A DNA stretch of 64,000 bases from Hermatobates lingyangjiaoensis (Eukaryota > Arthropoda > Insecta > Hemiptera > Hermatobatidae), in the NCBI GenBank assembly GCA_026182355.1, contig JAPFBL010000570.1:1-64000 (forward strand), written 5' to 3'. Of this stretch, positions 1 through 12,424 are shown in pieces. Under the pieces are notes generated by a model. That model did no database searches, had not been told where the DNA came from, and was given only the letters and a program-made list of their open reading frames with translations. Each line of letters starts with the position of its first letter. Within the stretch, counting starts at the first letter, position 1. The translations under genes and the position numbers were made by a program.

Positions 1-125
1 TGGACGCAAATCAGTTCACAAAAGAAGAAAAGCAACACAGAGAGAGAGACACACTTACAAACTCAAATTTTCGGATGATCCGTCTTCAGGAGAAAAGGGA
101 GAATGGGCGACCAAGCACGCCGGAA
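1..125 (-). mobile_element. PLE-type hammerhead repeat, family A1 (left-truncated)
   Basis: The minus strand holds CTGAAGA-C-GGATCATCC-GAAAATTTG at 89-64. That is a hammerhead core, a short helix II (GGA/TCC) and a self-complementary AATT helix III with U at the cleavage position. Flanks match the copies at 11855-12060 and 12120-12400. The opposite arm is absent. Confidence 0.65.
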
Positions 126-129
126 ACAC

Positions 130-275
130 ACACACACACAAATATATATATATATATTATAATATATATACTCGTATATACGATATAAGTATATATTATA
201 TATTATATATATATATATAATTTATATTATATATAATAATTATATATATATATATATAATATTAATTAAAGTTAC
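130..275. repeat. AT/TA-rich simple sequence
   Basis: A short CA run is followed by about 130 bp of interrupted TA repeat. Such tracts border most ribozyme repeats in this window. Confidence 0.85.
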
Positions 276-285
276 AGCTAGAGAA

Positions 286-500
286 CACAAGAAAAAGGAC
301 GAACACTTAAATTTTTTTTTTTTTTAAATTATTTCGGCGTCTTGCCGTCTTCAGGAGAGTAGAAAGAAAGAAAATAAAATAAAAGGAGAAAGAATGAAGG
401 AACGGAGACGTAAATGCGTCCACTGGCCGATGTAAACTGGTGCGATACAATGACACGCAGTGCAGCCACCTTACCAACGTGAACCAGTGTAGGCTGTGAG
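286..500 (-). mobile_element. degenerate family A hammerhead repeat
   Basis: Minus strand CTGAAGACGGCAAGACGCC-GAAAT at 353-332 keeps the core and a 3-bp helix II (GGC/GCC), but helix III is eroded. From 500 to about 715 the sequence is A-rich with no gene signal. Confidence 0.4.
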
Positions 501-768
501 TTAAAAAAAAAAAATTATAAAAGTGATATTTAAGTAAAAGGGAGGAGAAAAGTAAAAAAGAGAAAGGAAAGGAAAAAAACATAAAACTAACTAAAATTAA
601 ACGAGAAAAAAAAAACAAAAAAAATTAAAATAAATAAATAAATGATAAATAAATAAAGATAAAAATAAAATAAAAAAATCATCTGATTAAATTTAGACCA
701 GGGGAATTTCTTGCACCCAATAACGAAATGAAGGCTTCCTCAGAAGCCCTTAGAGTAGATACGATATA

Positions 769-771
769 CGA

Positions 772-813
<42 letters not shown>

Positions 814-870
814 TCGTATATCGTATATATATATATACTCGTATATACACACCTCATATATATATATATA
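769..870. repeat. (TA)n microsatellite
   Basis: Long TA run interrupted by ACTCGTATA blocks. It is the left border of the next ribozyme repeat. Confidence 0.9.
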
Positions 871-874
871 GTTA

Positions 875-1060
875 AATATAGACAAAGAAACATAGAGAAA
901 TGAAAAGAACACACTTACAGTCTCTAATTTTCGGTTTGAACCGTCTTCAGGAGAGATAAGAGAGATAAACCAAGCGCACTGGTACAGAGACGGTTGGAGA
1001 CCTCTCTAGATTGAACTATATTTGTCTGTTTTGGATCGTATTTCCAACGAAGAAGTATAT
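875..1060 (-). mobile_element. PLE-type hammerhead repeat, family A2
   Basis: Minus-strand motif at 950-924: CTGAAGA-C-GGTTCAAACC-GAAAATTAG. Helix II is GGTT/AACC, helix III is AATT and the cleavage base is A. The 1010-1060 segment is the outer end of an opposite-strand arm whose middle is deleted. Confidence 0.65.
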
Positions 1061-1065
1061 ATATA

Positions 1066-1285
1066 TACGAGTTCAAAATTTAAGACGAGTAACACAAAGA
1101 GTAAGGAAACAAACATACAGACTCAAATTTTCGGGTAATCCGTCTTCAGGAGAAAAGAGAAACAAAAGAGAGTTGGATTACTTGCCGTTGCGTCTACAAC
1201 GTGATTGGTCTCCCTTTCTGTTTGTAAGTGTGATTCCTTACTCTGTGTGTTACTCTTCTTGAATTTTAAACTCGTATATATATAT
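1066..1285 (-). mobile_element. family A1 inverted pair, plus arm without its ribozyme
   Basis: The minus arm carries the motif at 1149-1124 (helix II region GGATTACCC). The plus arm (about 1180-1275) repeats the same flanks in reverse complement but lacks the ribozyme core. A TA run follows. Confidence 0.6.
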
Positions 1286-1424
1286 ATAAATATGGAAAGA
1301 GAGGATGAAGGCATGAAATAGAGAGATGATTGATGTCCACGCCACTTGACAGAAGAATCCCAAGTTCGTTTTTTTTTGATGATTATTACTAGCAGGATAA
1401 TAAAAGCCTATTTGGAGAACAACA

Positions 1425-2130
1425 GAACTGACACAACAGAGCTGAGACCAATAGAGCTGAGACCAACAGAGCTGATTACAACACAGTTGAGAACAACAGA
1501 ACTGAGACAAACAGAGCTGACACCAACAGAGCTGAGAACAACAGAACTGAGACAAACAGAGCTGACACCAACAGAGCTGAGAACAACACTGCTGAGAACA
1601 ACAGAGCTGAGACCAACCGAGCTGAGACCAACAGAGCTGAGACCAACAGAGCTGAGAACAACAGAACTGAGACAAACAGAGCTGACACCAACAGAGCTGA
1701 GAACAACAGAACTGAGACAAACAGAGCTGACACCAACAAAGCTGAGAACAACAGAACTGAGACAAACAGAGCCGACACCAACAGAGCTGAGAACAACACT
1801 GCTGAGAACAACAGAGCTGAGACCAACAGAGCTGAGACCAACAGAGCTGAGAACAACAGAACTGAGACAAACAGAGCTGACACCAACAGAGCTGAGAACA
1901 ACAGAACTGAGACAAACAGAGCTGACACCAACAAAGCTGAGAACAACAGAACTGAGACAAACAGAGCCGACACCAACAGAGCTGAGAACAACACTGCTGA
2001 GAACAACAGAGCTGAGACCAACAGAGCTGAGACCAACAGAGCTGAGACCAACAGAGCTGAGAACAACAGAACTGAGACAAACAGAGCTGACACCAACAGA
2101 GCTGAGAACAACACAGCTGAGAACAACTTG
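1425..2130. repeat. 15-bp minisatellite, about 47 units
   Basis: The 15-bp unit ACAGAGCTGAGACCA and variants (AGAACA, AGACAA, CACCA) recur with a higher-order order of variants. Because 15 is divisible by 3 and the unit lacks stops, several frames on both strands stay open for 216-276 codons. Those frames encode pure 5-residue repeats with no recognisable domain, so they are not called as genes. Confidence 0.95.
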
Positions 2131-2139
2131 ATAAAGAAG

Positions 2140-2795
2140 CAGTTTATAGTCCACTTGTGTTGTATACAGCGAATACCAAAGGGATGACTTTTTTCTTATA
2201 GATCAACAATATCGGGCTTCTGACACGGGCTTCAATTTTTTTATAAACTACGATTAGATACCCTATTATTTTCAATGTAAAGTTTATTATTATATTATTA
2301 TTATTATTATTATTATTATTAGTTAAAGTAAAAGAATTTAGCGAAAATTTAATCTTTTCAGAGGAACCTGTCCCTTCTGACACTAAAACGACAATAATTT
2401 ATAATAGTAGTAAGGACGGTGAAAGTGTCATGTAGCTTATAGACTTGAGAGCTTCATATAGACTAAGACACCACTCTATATTGAGACGATATCTTTACTG
2501 TCGTCAAAAACAAAGCTGAGATCTATAAAAGCCAAGTTATTATTGACTGCTCCACTAACGTCACAGTATTCATAGCATTAACTTTACACCATCAATGTAC
2601 TGTATTTCATTGCTCAGTTGATATTTCTAGTCATTTATTGACAATCTCACTTGTTTATAACTCTCTCTGACCTTCAAAAATGTTTTAACACTATTCTAGA
2701 TATACTGAAACAGTCTATTTAGACCGTTCATTTCTATTTAGTACTATTATATGTTTTATCAGTATTTATTCACGTTGTTACTCTATGATATTGTA
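2140..2795. other. no gene; AT-rich with an ATT microsatellite
   Basis: Contains an (ATT)n run at about 2286-2320. No exon, RNA or element was recognised. Confidence 0.5.
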
Positions 2796-2796
2796 T

Positions 2797-2801
2797 TATA
2801 T

Positions 2802-2850
<49 letters not shown>
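2797..2850. repeat. (TA)n microsatellite
   Basis: About 27 TA units immediately left of an inverted ribozyme repeat. Confidence 0.95.
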
Positions 2851-2851
<1 letters not shown>

Positions 2852-3025
2852 CACGTGAAATAACAATCAATGATCAAACCACAATAAGAAATGGGAAAAC
2901 AAGACTAAGATCTTTCAACCGTAACAAGCGGTCTTCGTCAGAGTCAAATTGACGAAGTCTTATTGTGGTTTGATCATTGATTGTTATTTCACGTGTTTAT
3001 GTGAAAGCTTTATATATATAAATAA
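2851..3025 (-). mobile_element. family B hammerhead repeat, short inverted pair
   Basis: Minus motif at 2941-2905: CTGACGA-A-GACCG, a 7-base loop, CGGTT-GAA-AGATCT-T. Helix II is GACCG/CGGTT and helix III is the 6-base palindrome AGATCT. The plus arm repeats the outer flank (ATTGTGGTTTGATCATTG) but its core is almost fully deleted. Confidence 0.65.
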
Positions 3026-3034
3026 TAAAGTTAC

Positions 3035-3165
3035 TAGTTACTAGCCGTTGCGTCTACAACGTGCTTGGTCTCCCTTTCTCTTTTGTCTTGAAGACGGATT
3101 GCCCGAAAATTTGAGTTTGTAAGTGTGTTTCTTTACTTTGTGTGCTACATATCCTCAATTTTGAA

Positions 3166-3201
<36 letters not shown>
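3035..3201 (+). mobile_element. family A1 hammerhead repeat, plus strand
   Basis: Motif at 3087-3113 with an extra T in the core (CTTGAAGA), then GGATTGCCC-GAAAATTTG. A TA run at 3167-3201 closes the copy. Confidence 0.55.
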
Positions 3202-3208
<7 letters not shown>

Positions 3209-3737
3209 TTAGTACACTTTGGGAGGAGACCTTCTTTTAAACACATTTCGTCTGAAGACATGGACAGTTTGAAAAGTACCACAAGCGAGTTACTCACAAG
3301 GCGAATGTGCGTAGTAGACTTGAGAAGGCACTTAAATAATAATAACCCAATGCTTTAAAGTTAGACTAGAGGATGAATGACGGATGGTTGGGGAGTCTGG
3401 GCCTCGCCCAGCAACAGAAATAGAAAAAGCTGATTATATTTAGCAGGGGGTGCTGAGAAGAAAAAAAGAACATTTGTCATTTGAATTGAGCAGGGTGTCA
3501 GCAGCCAGTGCTTTGGGATACACATTGTATTGGCATTAGTAGTGCCGTGTCATACTTGTCAGCACCTACTAATAACAGCTTGTCATTGTATGAGTGCATT
3601 GTGTCACGCTGGCAGAGAGTTCTCTTGTGTATGTGTTTTTTAGGTGTTTGTATGCTTGCGTGTTTGTCTGTGTGTTTCATTGTTTGTGTATTTGTTTGTA
3701 TGTTTGTATGTTTCTTTGTGTTATTGTTTGTGTGTTT
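3202..3737. other. no gene recognised
   Basis: Mixed-composition sequence without a supported exon. The right end grades into the TG tract. Confidence 0.4.
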
Positions 3738-4490
<753 letters not shown>

Positions 4491-4499
4491 ACGATATAA

Positions 4500-5160
4500 G
4501 TGATGTAAACAACGAGTATACAAAAGTTCACGAATTTTGTTATAAATTCTACATTTCCAGTTCAATTTTTTTGGCTACATTTAATTTTTCCCTTATCAGC
4601 CATTTAGTATTAAAAAAAAAAATTTTCTAAAAACTGAAAATGTACTTTAACGCCCTTTTGGTAAATGTAATTTAAAAAAAAAACCATCTCAACTTATCTT
4701 CCATATAATGTTCTTTTTTTAGGTATAGTTTCATTTTGATCCGTTTTAACGGTATGGCTTGTACTCGTATCGCTCTTACAAGTGACTTCATTGATGATAG
4801 TCAATCTGCACTATTATATTGATTTACCTACGTGTATAGTAATATATTCCAGAGTGTTTTAATCAGCAGTGATATTAAAGTACGGCACAGTTGAGTGTCG
4901 ACCACTCCATATTTGTGCATGAGGTACGCAAGTCACATGACCTTGAGAGTCTAAATAGGAATTCCAATCTCCTTCATATATAGTGACTGTAAAATATTAA
5001 TTTGATGCATGAGAGATTTTGCACCGTCGCGTGGCTACAAACTTTGGATACATACTCGCTAGAGAGGTAGTGAAACACTAGATTTATCAATCATTAACCT
5101 CTTTATTACCCTTCATGTAAAAAATTTAAACTGTAAACAATAACCAATATTATAGTAGTA
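4500..5160 (+). repeat. fragment of family J repeat
   Basis: About 4560-4790 aligns by eye with 35980-36210 (shared phrases include CCATATAATGTTCT and GTATGGCTTGTA). The rest of the stretch shows nothing definable. Confidence 0.5.
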
Positions 5161-5164
5161 ATAG

Positions 5165-5290
5165 TGCTAAATGTAAAAATAGAACTGTTGTAGCCCTGAA
5201 AATGACATAAACATGTGTCGAAACGTCAGCGAGAGAAGTATTGCCAATCAAAAGTCCTAAACCCTCAACAACAAATTATATCATATGAAT
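5165..5290 (+). mobile_element. hammerhead-like repeat with altered core
   Basis: Motif at 5196-5230: CTGAAAA-T-GACA, loop, TGTC-GAA-ACGT-C. Helices II and III are intact, but G8 of the core is A, so the ribozyme is probably inactive. Confidence 0.5.
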
Positions 5291-5599
5291 ATTGGGTCAA
5301 GAATACAAATCATTATGGGTATTTATATTACTTATTCGTCGTTTATGAACTATCATAATATGGAAATGATTATTAATGCAGTCTGCATGTACTGTTTCCA
5401 TCTCGTCGTTTAGTCCTTGTCTTGTAATATTTTAAATTGCGGAAGGATATGTTTCTTAATTCCAATAATCTTTCTAGAGGGCAGTAGTCTGTCACATGTA
5501 TTATACACTAATGTATTCTCTTGTGATTATCAAGTCACATGTATTATCATGATAGTGTACATCGAGTAATCATTTTGGTAAAATTGGGTCAGTTCAGTG

Positions 5600-5830
5600 G
5601 AGGCCCAAGCTTCCCGTTGTAATCAATTGACCAATGTTCTTGTTAGTCAAAACATGGTTATGCTTGTCACTGGACCAACCCGTCAGCACTACATCCTTGG
5701 TGTCTTCCTGATGATGAACACAAAGTGTTCGAAACACGTTGCTGCTGTTAAATAACACTTTATTTTTGTGTGGAGACTTTTGGTTGTTTATCCATTTCAC
5801 CTCAGAATGCTTAGGCTTACTATACTAGGA
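5600..5830 (+). mobile_element. family C hammerhead repeat
   Basis: Motif at 5709-5742: CTGATGA-T-GAACAC-AAA-GTGTTC-GAAACACGTT. Helix II is a perfect 6-bp stem. Helix III is ACACGT, one step from the palindrome ACGCGT of sister copies. Flanks match 38740-38905. The stretch 5830-6130 holds nothing recognised. Confidence 0.7.
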
Positions 5831-6134
5831 GCTGTTCACTCCGTCTGCATTCTAAATTAATATATTAAATACTCGATGATTCATCCGCCTGATGAGGGCA
5901 ACGTCGTTATTGCTGTTGTGGCTCTGAAAAGAGCAGTTTCATCTTTGCCTTGACTGTGGCATGATTTTAGATGTAGACATGTAGTTCATTTGGCATCACC
6001 CAGGGTACACCACGCGGAGGCAAACTACATTGTACCCCACCCACCACCATACATGCAACACGTATTAGTACACTTATACTGAAAAAACTAAATATAATAA
6101 AAGTGAAAACCGTTTAAACATGCAATACCACCAC

Positions 6135-9100
6135 ATGAGACAGTACACTTAAAATACGGATATATATTTGTAATATGACACCATATCAACATGTTTTATA
6201 CCTCGATATTGTATAATACATGAGACAGTACACCTGAAATAAGGATATATATTTTTGTATTATGACACTATATCAACATGTTTTATACCTCGATATTGTA
6301 TAATACATGAGACAGTACACCTGAAATAAGGATATATATTTGTAATATGACACCATTTCAACATGTGTTATACCTCGATATTGTATAATACATGTGACAG
6401 TACACCTGAAATAAGGATATATATTTGTAATATGACACCATTTCAACATGTGTTATACCTCGATATTGTATAATACATGTGACAGTACATCTGAAATAAG
6501 GATATATATTTGTAATATGACACCATTTCAACATGTGTTATACCTCGATATTGTATAATACATGTGACAGTACATCTGAAATAAGGATATATATTTGTAA
6601 TATGACACCATTTCAACATGTGTTATACCTCGATATTGTATAATACATGTGACAGTACACCTGAAATAAGGATATATATTTGTAATATGACACCATTTCA
6701 ACATGTGTTATACCTCGATATTGTATAATACATGTGACAGTACATCTGAAATAAGGATATATATTTGTAATATGACACCATTTCAACATGTGTTATACCT
6801 CGATATTGTATAATACATGTGACAGTACATCTGAAATAAGGATATATATTTGTAATATGACACCATTTCAACATGTGTTATACCTCGATATTGTATAATA
6901 CATATGACAGTACATCTGAAATAAGGATATATATTTGTAATATGACACCATTTCAACATGTGTTATACCTCGATATTGTATAATAAATGTGACAGTACAT
7001 CTGAAATAAGGATATATATTTGTAATATGACCCATTTCAACATGTGTTATACCTCGATATTGTATAATACATTGACAGTACATCTGAAATAAGGATATAT
7101 ATTTGTAATATGACACCATTTCAACATGTTTTATACCTCGATATTGTATAATACATGTGACAGTACACCTGAAATAAGGATATATATTTGTAATATGACA
7201 CCATTTCAACATGTGTTATACCTCGATATTGTATAATACATATGACAGTACACCTGAAATAAGGATATATATTTGTAATATGACACCATTTCAACATGTT
7301 TTATACCTCGATATTGTATAATACATAAGACAGTACACCTGAAATAAGGATATATATTTTTGTAATATGACACCATTTCAACATGTTTTATACCTCGATA
7401 TTGTATAATACATAAGACAGTACACCTGAAATAAGGATATATATTTGTAATATGACACCATTTCAACATGTTTTATACCTCATATTGTATAATAATATGA
7501 CAGTACACCTGAAATAAGGTATATATTTGTAATATGACACCATTTCAACATGTGTTATACCTCTATATTGTATAATACATATGACAGTACACCTGAAATA
7601 AGGATATATATTTGTAATATGACACCATTTCAACATGTGTTATACCTCTATATTGTATAATACATATGACAGTACATCTGAAATAAGGATATATATTTGT
7701 AATATGACACCATTTCAACATGTGTTATACCTCGATATTGTATAATACATGTGACAGTACATCTGAAATAAGGATATATATTTGTAATATGACACCATTT
7801 CAACATGTGTTATACCTCGATATTGTATAATACATGAGACAGTACACCTGAAATAAGGATATATATATTTGTAATATGACACCATTTCAACATGTTTTAT
7901 ACCTCGATATTGTATAATACATGTGACAGTACATCTGAAATAAGGATATATATTTGTAATATGACACCATTTCAACATGTGTTATACCTCGATATTGTAT
8001 AATACATATGACAGTACATCTGAAATAAGGATATATATTTGTAATATGACACCATTTCAACATGTGTTATACCTCGATATTGTATAATACATGGGACAGT
8101 ACATCTGAAATAAGGATATATATTTGTAATATGACACCATTTCAACATGTGTTATACCTCGATATTGTATAATACATATGACAGTACATCTGAAATAAGG
8201 ATATATATTTGTAATATGACACCATTTCAACATGTGTTATACCTCGATATTGTATAATACATGGACAGTACATCTGAAATAAGGATATATATTTGTAATA
8301 TGACACCATTTCAACATGTGTTATACCTCGATATTGTATAATACATATGACAGTACATCTGAAATAAGGATATATATTTGTAATATGACACCATTTCAAC
8401 ATGTGTTATACCTCGATATTGTATAATACATGGGACAGTACACCTGAAATAAGGATATATATTTGTAATATGACACCATTTCAACATGTGTTATACCTCG
8501 ATATTGTATAATACATGGGACAGTACACCTGAAATAAGGATATATATTTGTAATATGACACCATTTCAACATGTGTTATCCTCGATATTGTATAATACAT
8601 AGACAGTACACTGAAATAAGGATATATTTGTAATATGACACCATTTCAACATGTTTTATACCTCGATATTGTATAATACATAAGACAGTACACCTGAAAT
8701 AAGGATATATATATTTGTAATATGACACCATTTCAACATGTTTTATACCTCGATATTGTATAATACATGAGACAGTACACCTGAAATAAGGATATATATA
8801 TTTGTAATATGACACCATTTCAACATGTTTTATACCTCGATATTGTATAATACATGAGACAGTACACCTGAAATAAGGATATATATTTTTGTAATATGAC
8901 ACCATTTCAACATGTTTTATACCTCGATATTGTATAATACATGAGACAGTACACCTGAAATAAGGATATATATTTGTAATATGACACCATTTCAACATGT
9001 TTTATACCTCGATATTGTATAATACATGAGACAGTACACCTGAAATAAGGATATATATTTGTAATATGACACCATTTCAACATGTTTTATACCTCGATAT

Positions 9101-9627
9101 TGTATAATACATTGAAGTACACTGAAATAAGGATATATATTTGTAATATGACACCATTTCAACATGTTTATACCTCGATATTGTATAATACATGTGACAG
9201 TACACCTGAAATAAGGATTTATTTGTAATATGACACCATTTCAACATGTGTTATACCTCGATATTTATAATACATGTGACGTACCTAAATAAGGATTATA
9301 TTTGTAATATGACACCATTTCAACATGTTTTATACCTCGATAGTGTATAAACATGAGACGTACACCTGAAATAAGGATATATATTTGTAATATGACCCAT
9401 TTAACATGTGATACCTCTATTGTAAATACATGTGCATCTCTGAAATGTTTATTTGTAATTGACACCATTTCCATGTGTTATACCTCGATATTGTAAATCA
9501 TGAGACAGTACACCTGAAATAAGGATATATATTGTAAATATGACACCATATCAATATGTGTTATACCTAGATATTGTATAATACATGGACAGAACACCTG
9601 AATTAAGGATTATATTTTAATATATAT
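6135..9627. repeat. 85-bp satellite array, about 41 monomers
   Basis: The monomer contains GACAGTACAYCTGAAATAAG, TATATATTTGTAATATGACA and CCTCGATATTGTATAATACA. Spacing is 85 bp (for example 6396 to 6481). Variants (GTGTTAT versus GTTTTAT, one or two extra TA) define subtypes. Minus-strand open frames are artefacts of the array. Indels cluster at 9100-9500. Confidence 0.97.
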
Positions 9628-9639
9628 ATATATTATATA

Positions 9640-9928
9640 CTTTTTTTCGTTGGAAAATCGATCCAAAAACGGACAAAGATAGTTCAATATAAACAAAGAA
9701 ACATAGAGAAATCAGAAAACACACTTACAGTCTCTAATTTTCGGTTTGAAACCTCTTCAGGAGGTAAGAGAGGGAAACCAAGCGCACTGGATCAGAGACG
9801 GTTGGAGAAGTCTCCACCGTCTCTGATCCGTGCGCTTTTTCCCTCTCTTATCTCTCCGAAGACGGTTCAAACCGAAAATTAGAGACTGTAAGTGTTTCTT
9901 CGATTTCTTATGTTTCTTTTTTATATTA

Positions 9929-9975
<47 letters not shown>
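9640..9975. mobile_element. family A2 inverted ribozyme pair plus (TA)n
   Basis: Minus motif at 9760-9735 has lost one base of the spacer. Plus motif at 9857-9882 (CCGAAGA-C-GGTTCAAACC-GAAAATTAG) has a T-to-C change in the core. The arms face each other around 9795-9815, and a TA run at 9927-9975 closes the copy. Confidence 0.65.
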
Positions 9976-9979
<4 letters not shown>

Positions 9980-11225
9980 TAGTCAGATAGAGATAAGTGC
10001 ATTCATACATTGTGTCTATCAAAAGCATATGTTATAAGTGTCAGCACGGGCGCTATAATCGCTTTTGACGGTTCTTTAAACATAAACAATGTGGAGCTTA
10101 GATAGAACATTAAAACCATATCAACATTATACAAATAATGCTGTGTGGTAAAGTGACAAATGGCATTATCATAGTAGTAAAAATCACTAACCTTTTAGGT
10201 TTGATTAGTGTTTAGGTATCCTTTCGTCTGTACCTACGAATCGCAGCAGTGTAGAGTACTGCAATTGAAATACATACATAGATACATAAATACATACATA
10301 CAATGATCAAACCACAATATGAAATGGGAAAACAAGACTAAGATCTTTCAACCTTTCTACTTCTTTGTTTCCCCAAACATCCCCTTCGGGACATTAGTCC
10401 TTTTCTGCACTTTCACCCTTTTAAAATACCACACTTCCCTCCCACTCTTTTCAACCCCTCACCAGATGTTCTCTGCATCTAGTGTTTCTATTAGGTTTTT
10501 GACTTTGACGAAGACTGCTTGTTACGGTTGAAATATCTTAGTCTTGTTTTCCCATTTCATATTGTGGTTTGATCATTGATAGTTATTTCACGTGTTTATG
10601 TGAAATCTTTTTGTACATACATACATAAAGTTAAACAGATAGAGATACATGTATTCATACATTGTGTTATATATTCATATATTGTGTATTAAGAAACATA
10701 AAGTTATGTTATATTTATCTGTACGTTTGCTATAATCCTTTATTTATAAAATATTTTCAACTTAAACTAAGTATAGTTTATAAAAGATTATTAAAAACAT
10801 AAACAATATTTATACAAATTTGGCATTGTGTTACAACTTTTCAATTATATTCTTATAATGGTCAACTCACTAACCTGTGTACAGGTATCCTTTCGACTGT
10901 ACTTAAAAATCCCTGCATGGAATACTGTAACTGAGATGCATACATACATACATAATGTTAAACAGATAGAGATACATACATTCATACATTTTATGTATAA
11001 GTTAAGAGTCATAAGGTTATGTTATATGTGTCTGTACGCGTGCTATAAATACTCGTGGATGGCGTTTTAAACTGGAACCATGTGAAGTGTAGAACGGATT
11101 ATTTTAAAATGGATAAAGAATGTATACAATAATGATACTGTGATAAACTGCCCAATCATATTATTATAACAGTAAACTCACTAACCTGTGTACAGGTATC
11201 CTTTCGTCTGTACCTGCAACAACAA
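9976..11225. repeat. three direct copies of a roughly 325-bp repeat
   Basis: Units begin at about 9980, 10633 and 10957 (CAGATAGAGATA...TTCATACATT). They end near AGGTATCCTTTCG at about 10215, 10887 and 11195. Unit 1 is split by the family B pair at 10302-10585. ATAC microsatellites lie at the joins. No coding potential is seen. Confidence 0.7.
10302..10585. mobile_element. family B inverted pair with unrelated spacer
   Basis: Arms of about 50 bp (10302-10353 and 10527-10580) flank a C/T-rich spacer. The plus motif at 10505-10541 (TTGACGA-A-GACTG...CGGTT-GAAATATCT) has a weakened core and helix III. The minus motif is truncated. The copy is inserted in a tandem repeat unit. Confidence 0.6.
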
Positions 11226-11454
11226 ACACATTTCAATAATAACATGAATATAACTCAAAATATATTTGAAATATATTAATGACAACAGAAAGATTGAAAT
11301 AAAAGTTAGTTTTGTCAAATGAATAAGCTAAGACATTGGAATGTCTACCATCGCAAACCAATACAACAAATCACTAAGGAAACTCCTGAGTCACAAAGCA
11401 ATGAGTTATCTCATCTCTTGCTTCGGATTTTTAAAATAATAATTATAATATTAA

Positions 11455-11670
11455 GTTTTTTTTTCAAAATTAGAAAAGACTAACCCAAAAAGTAAAGAAA
11501 CATTTGGAAACTCATTATTTCGGTCAATTCGTCTTCAGAAGAAAAGAGAAAGTAGACGAAACACACTGTAGACGCAACGGCAAGTAACCTAAAGATCATC
11601 TGTTTCTTTACACTGTGTGTTAGTTACTCTTCTTCGATCTTGAACTCGTATTGTGCCCAGTTTGGACCAT
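11455..11670 (-). mobile_element. family A1 degenerate inverted pair
   Basis: Minus motif near 11538-11511 (CTGAAGACGAATTGACC-GAAAT) is eroded. The plus arm at about 11565-11660 repeats the flank without a ribozyme. Confidence 0.5.
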
Positions 11671-11699
11671 TTTTCCGTTTATTAAATATATATATATAT

Positions 11700-11835
11700 T
11701 TTCGTTAAACACTTTTTGAACCTTTGTTTTACTCTCTTTTCTTATTAACTTTTCTAATTTTCTAATTAGAAATTTGAAACTGAAATTTGAAAAGAGATTA
11801 AAACACAGGTTCAAAAAGTGTTTAACAAAATCTGC
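11700..11835. repeat. inverted repeat (imperfect hairpin)
   Basis: Left arm 11703-11745 (starting CGTTAAACACTTTTTGAACC) pairs with 11785-11827 (ending GGTTCAAAAAGTGTTTAAC). No ribozyme core is visible. Confidence 0.7.
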
Positions 11836-11854
11836 TCCCTAATTATACAAATAT

Positions 11855-12060
11855 ATATATATCAGCTCAAAAATGAAGAAAAGCAACACACAGAGAAAGA
11901 GACACTGTTCTCTCACCCAAGGCATGCTTGGTCACCCATTCTATTTTCTCCTGAAGACGGATCATCCGAAAATTTGAGTTTGTAAGTGTGTCTCTTTCTC
12001 TGTGTGTTGCTTTTCTTCGTGTTTGAGATGATTTGCGTCCAGTCTGGATCGTTTTTTTTT
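11855..12060 (+). mobile_element. family A1 inverted pair, plus ribozyme intact
   Basis: Plus motif at 11951-11976: CTGAAGA-C-GGATCATCC-GAAAATTTG. The minus arm (11865-11935) keeps the outer flank but not the ribozyme. Confidence 0.7.
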
Positions 12061-12075
12061 TTCAAATTTTAGTGA

Positions 12076-12089
<14 letters not shown>

Positions 12090-12107
<18 letters not shown>

Positions 12108-12400
12108 ATACGAGTTCGAGATTAACAAAGAGCAAACACACAAAGTAGGGAAAAACACTTACAGACTCAAATTTTCGGGTAATCCGTCTTCAGGAGAAAA
12201 GAGAATGGAGACCAAGCACGTTGTAGGCGCAACGGCAAGTGGGGTTACTTGCCGTTGCGCCTACAACGTGCTTGGTCTCCCATTCTCTTTTCTCCTGAAG
12301 ACGGATTACCCGAAAATTTGAGTCTGTAAGTGTGTTTCCCTACTTTGTGTGTTGCTCTTTGTTAATCTCGAACTCGTATTGTGTCCAGTTTGGATCGTAT
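12090..12400. mobile_element. family A1 inverted pair with two ribozymes
   Basis: Minus motif at 12193-12168 and plus motif at 12295-12320 are mirror images. Arms of about 120 bp (12118-12238 and 12246-12372) nearly match, with a spacer under 10 bp. TA runs lie on both sides (12075-12110 and 12417-12433). This is the cleanest example of the inverted architecture. Confidence 0.8.
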
Positions 12401-12424
12401 TTCGTTTTATCAGTGAATATATAT

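Noticed and set aside
1346..2154. Long open frames (216-276 codons) on both strands of the 15-bp minisatellite
   Set aside because: They exist only because the repeat unit is a stop-free multiple of three; no domain, splice or start context.
5888..5940. Canonical hammerhead (CTGATGAGG...)
   Set aside because: The first box is perfect but no complementary helix II or following GAAA was found.
6868..9474. Repeated minus-strand frames (HVEMVSYYKYI-type peptides)
   Set aside because: Products of the 85-bp satellite, which rotates through three stop-free minus frames; no start or splice evidence.
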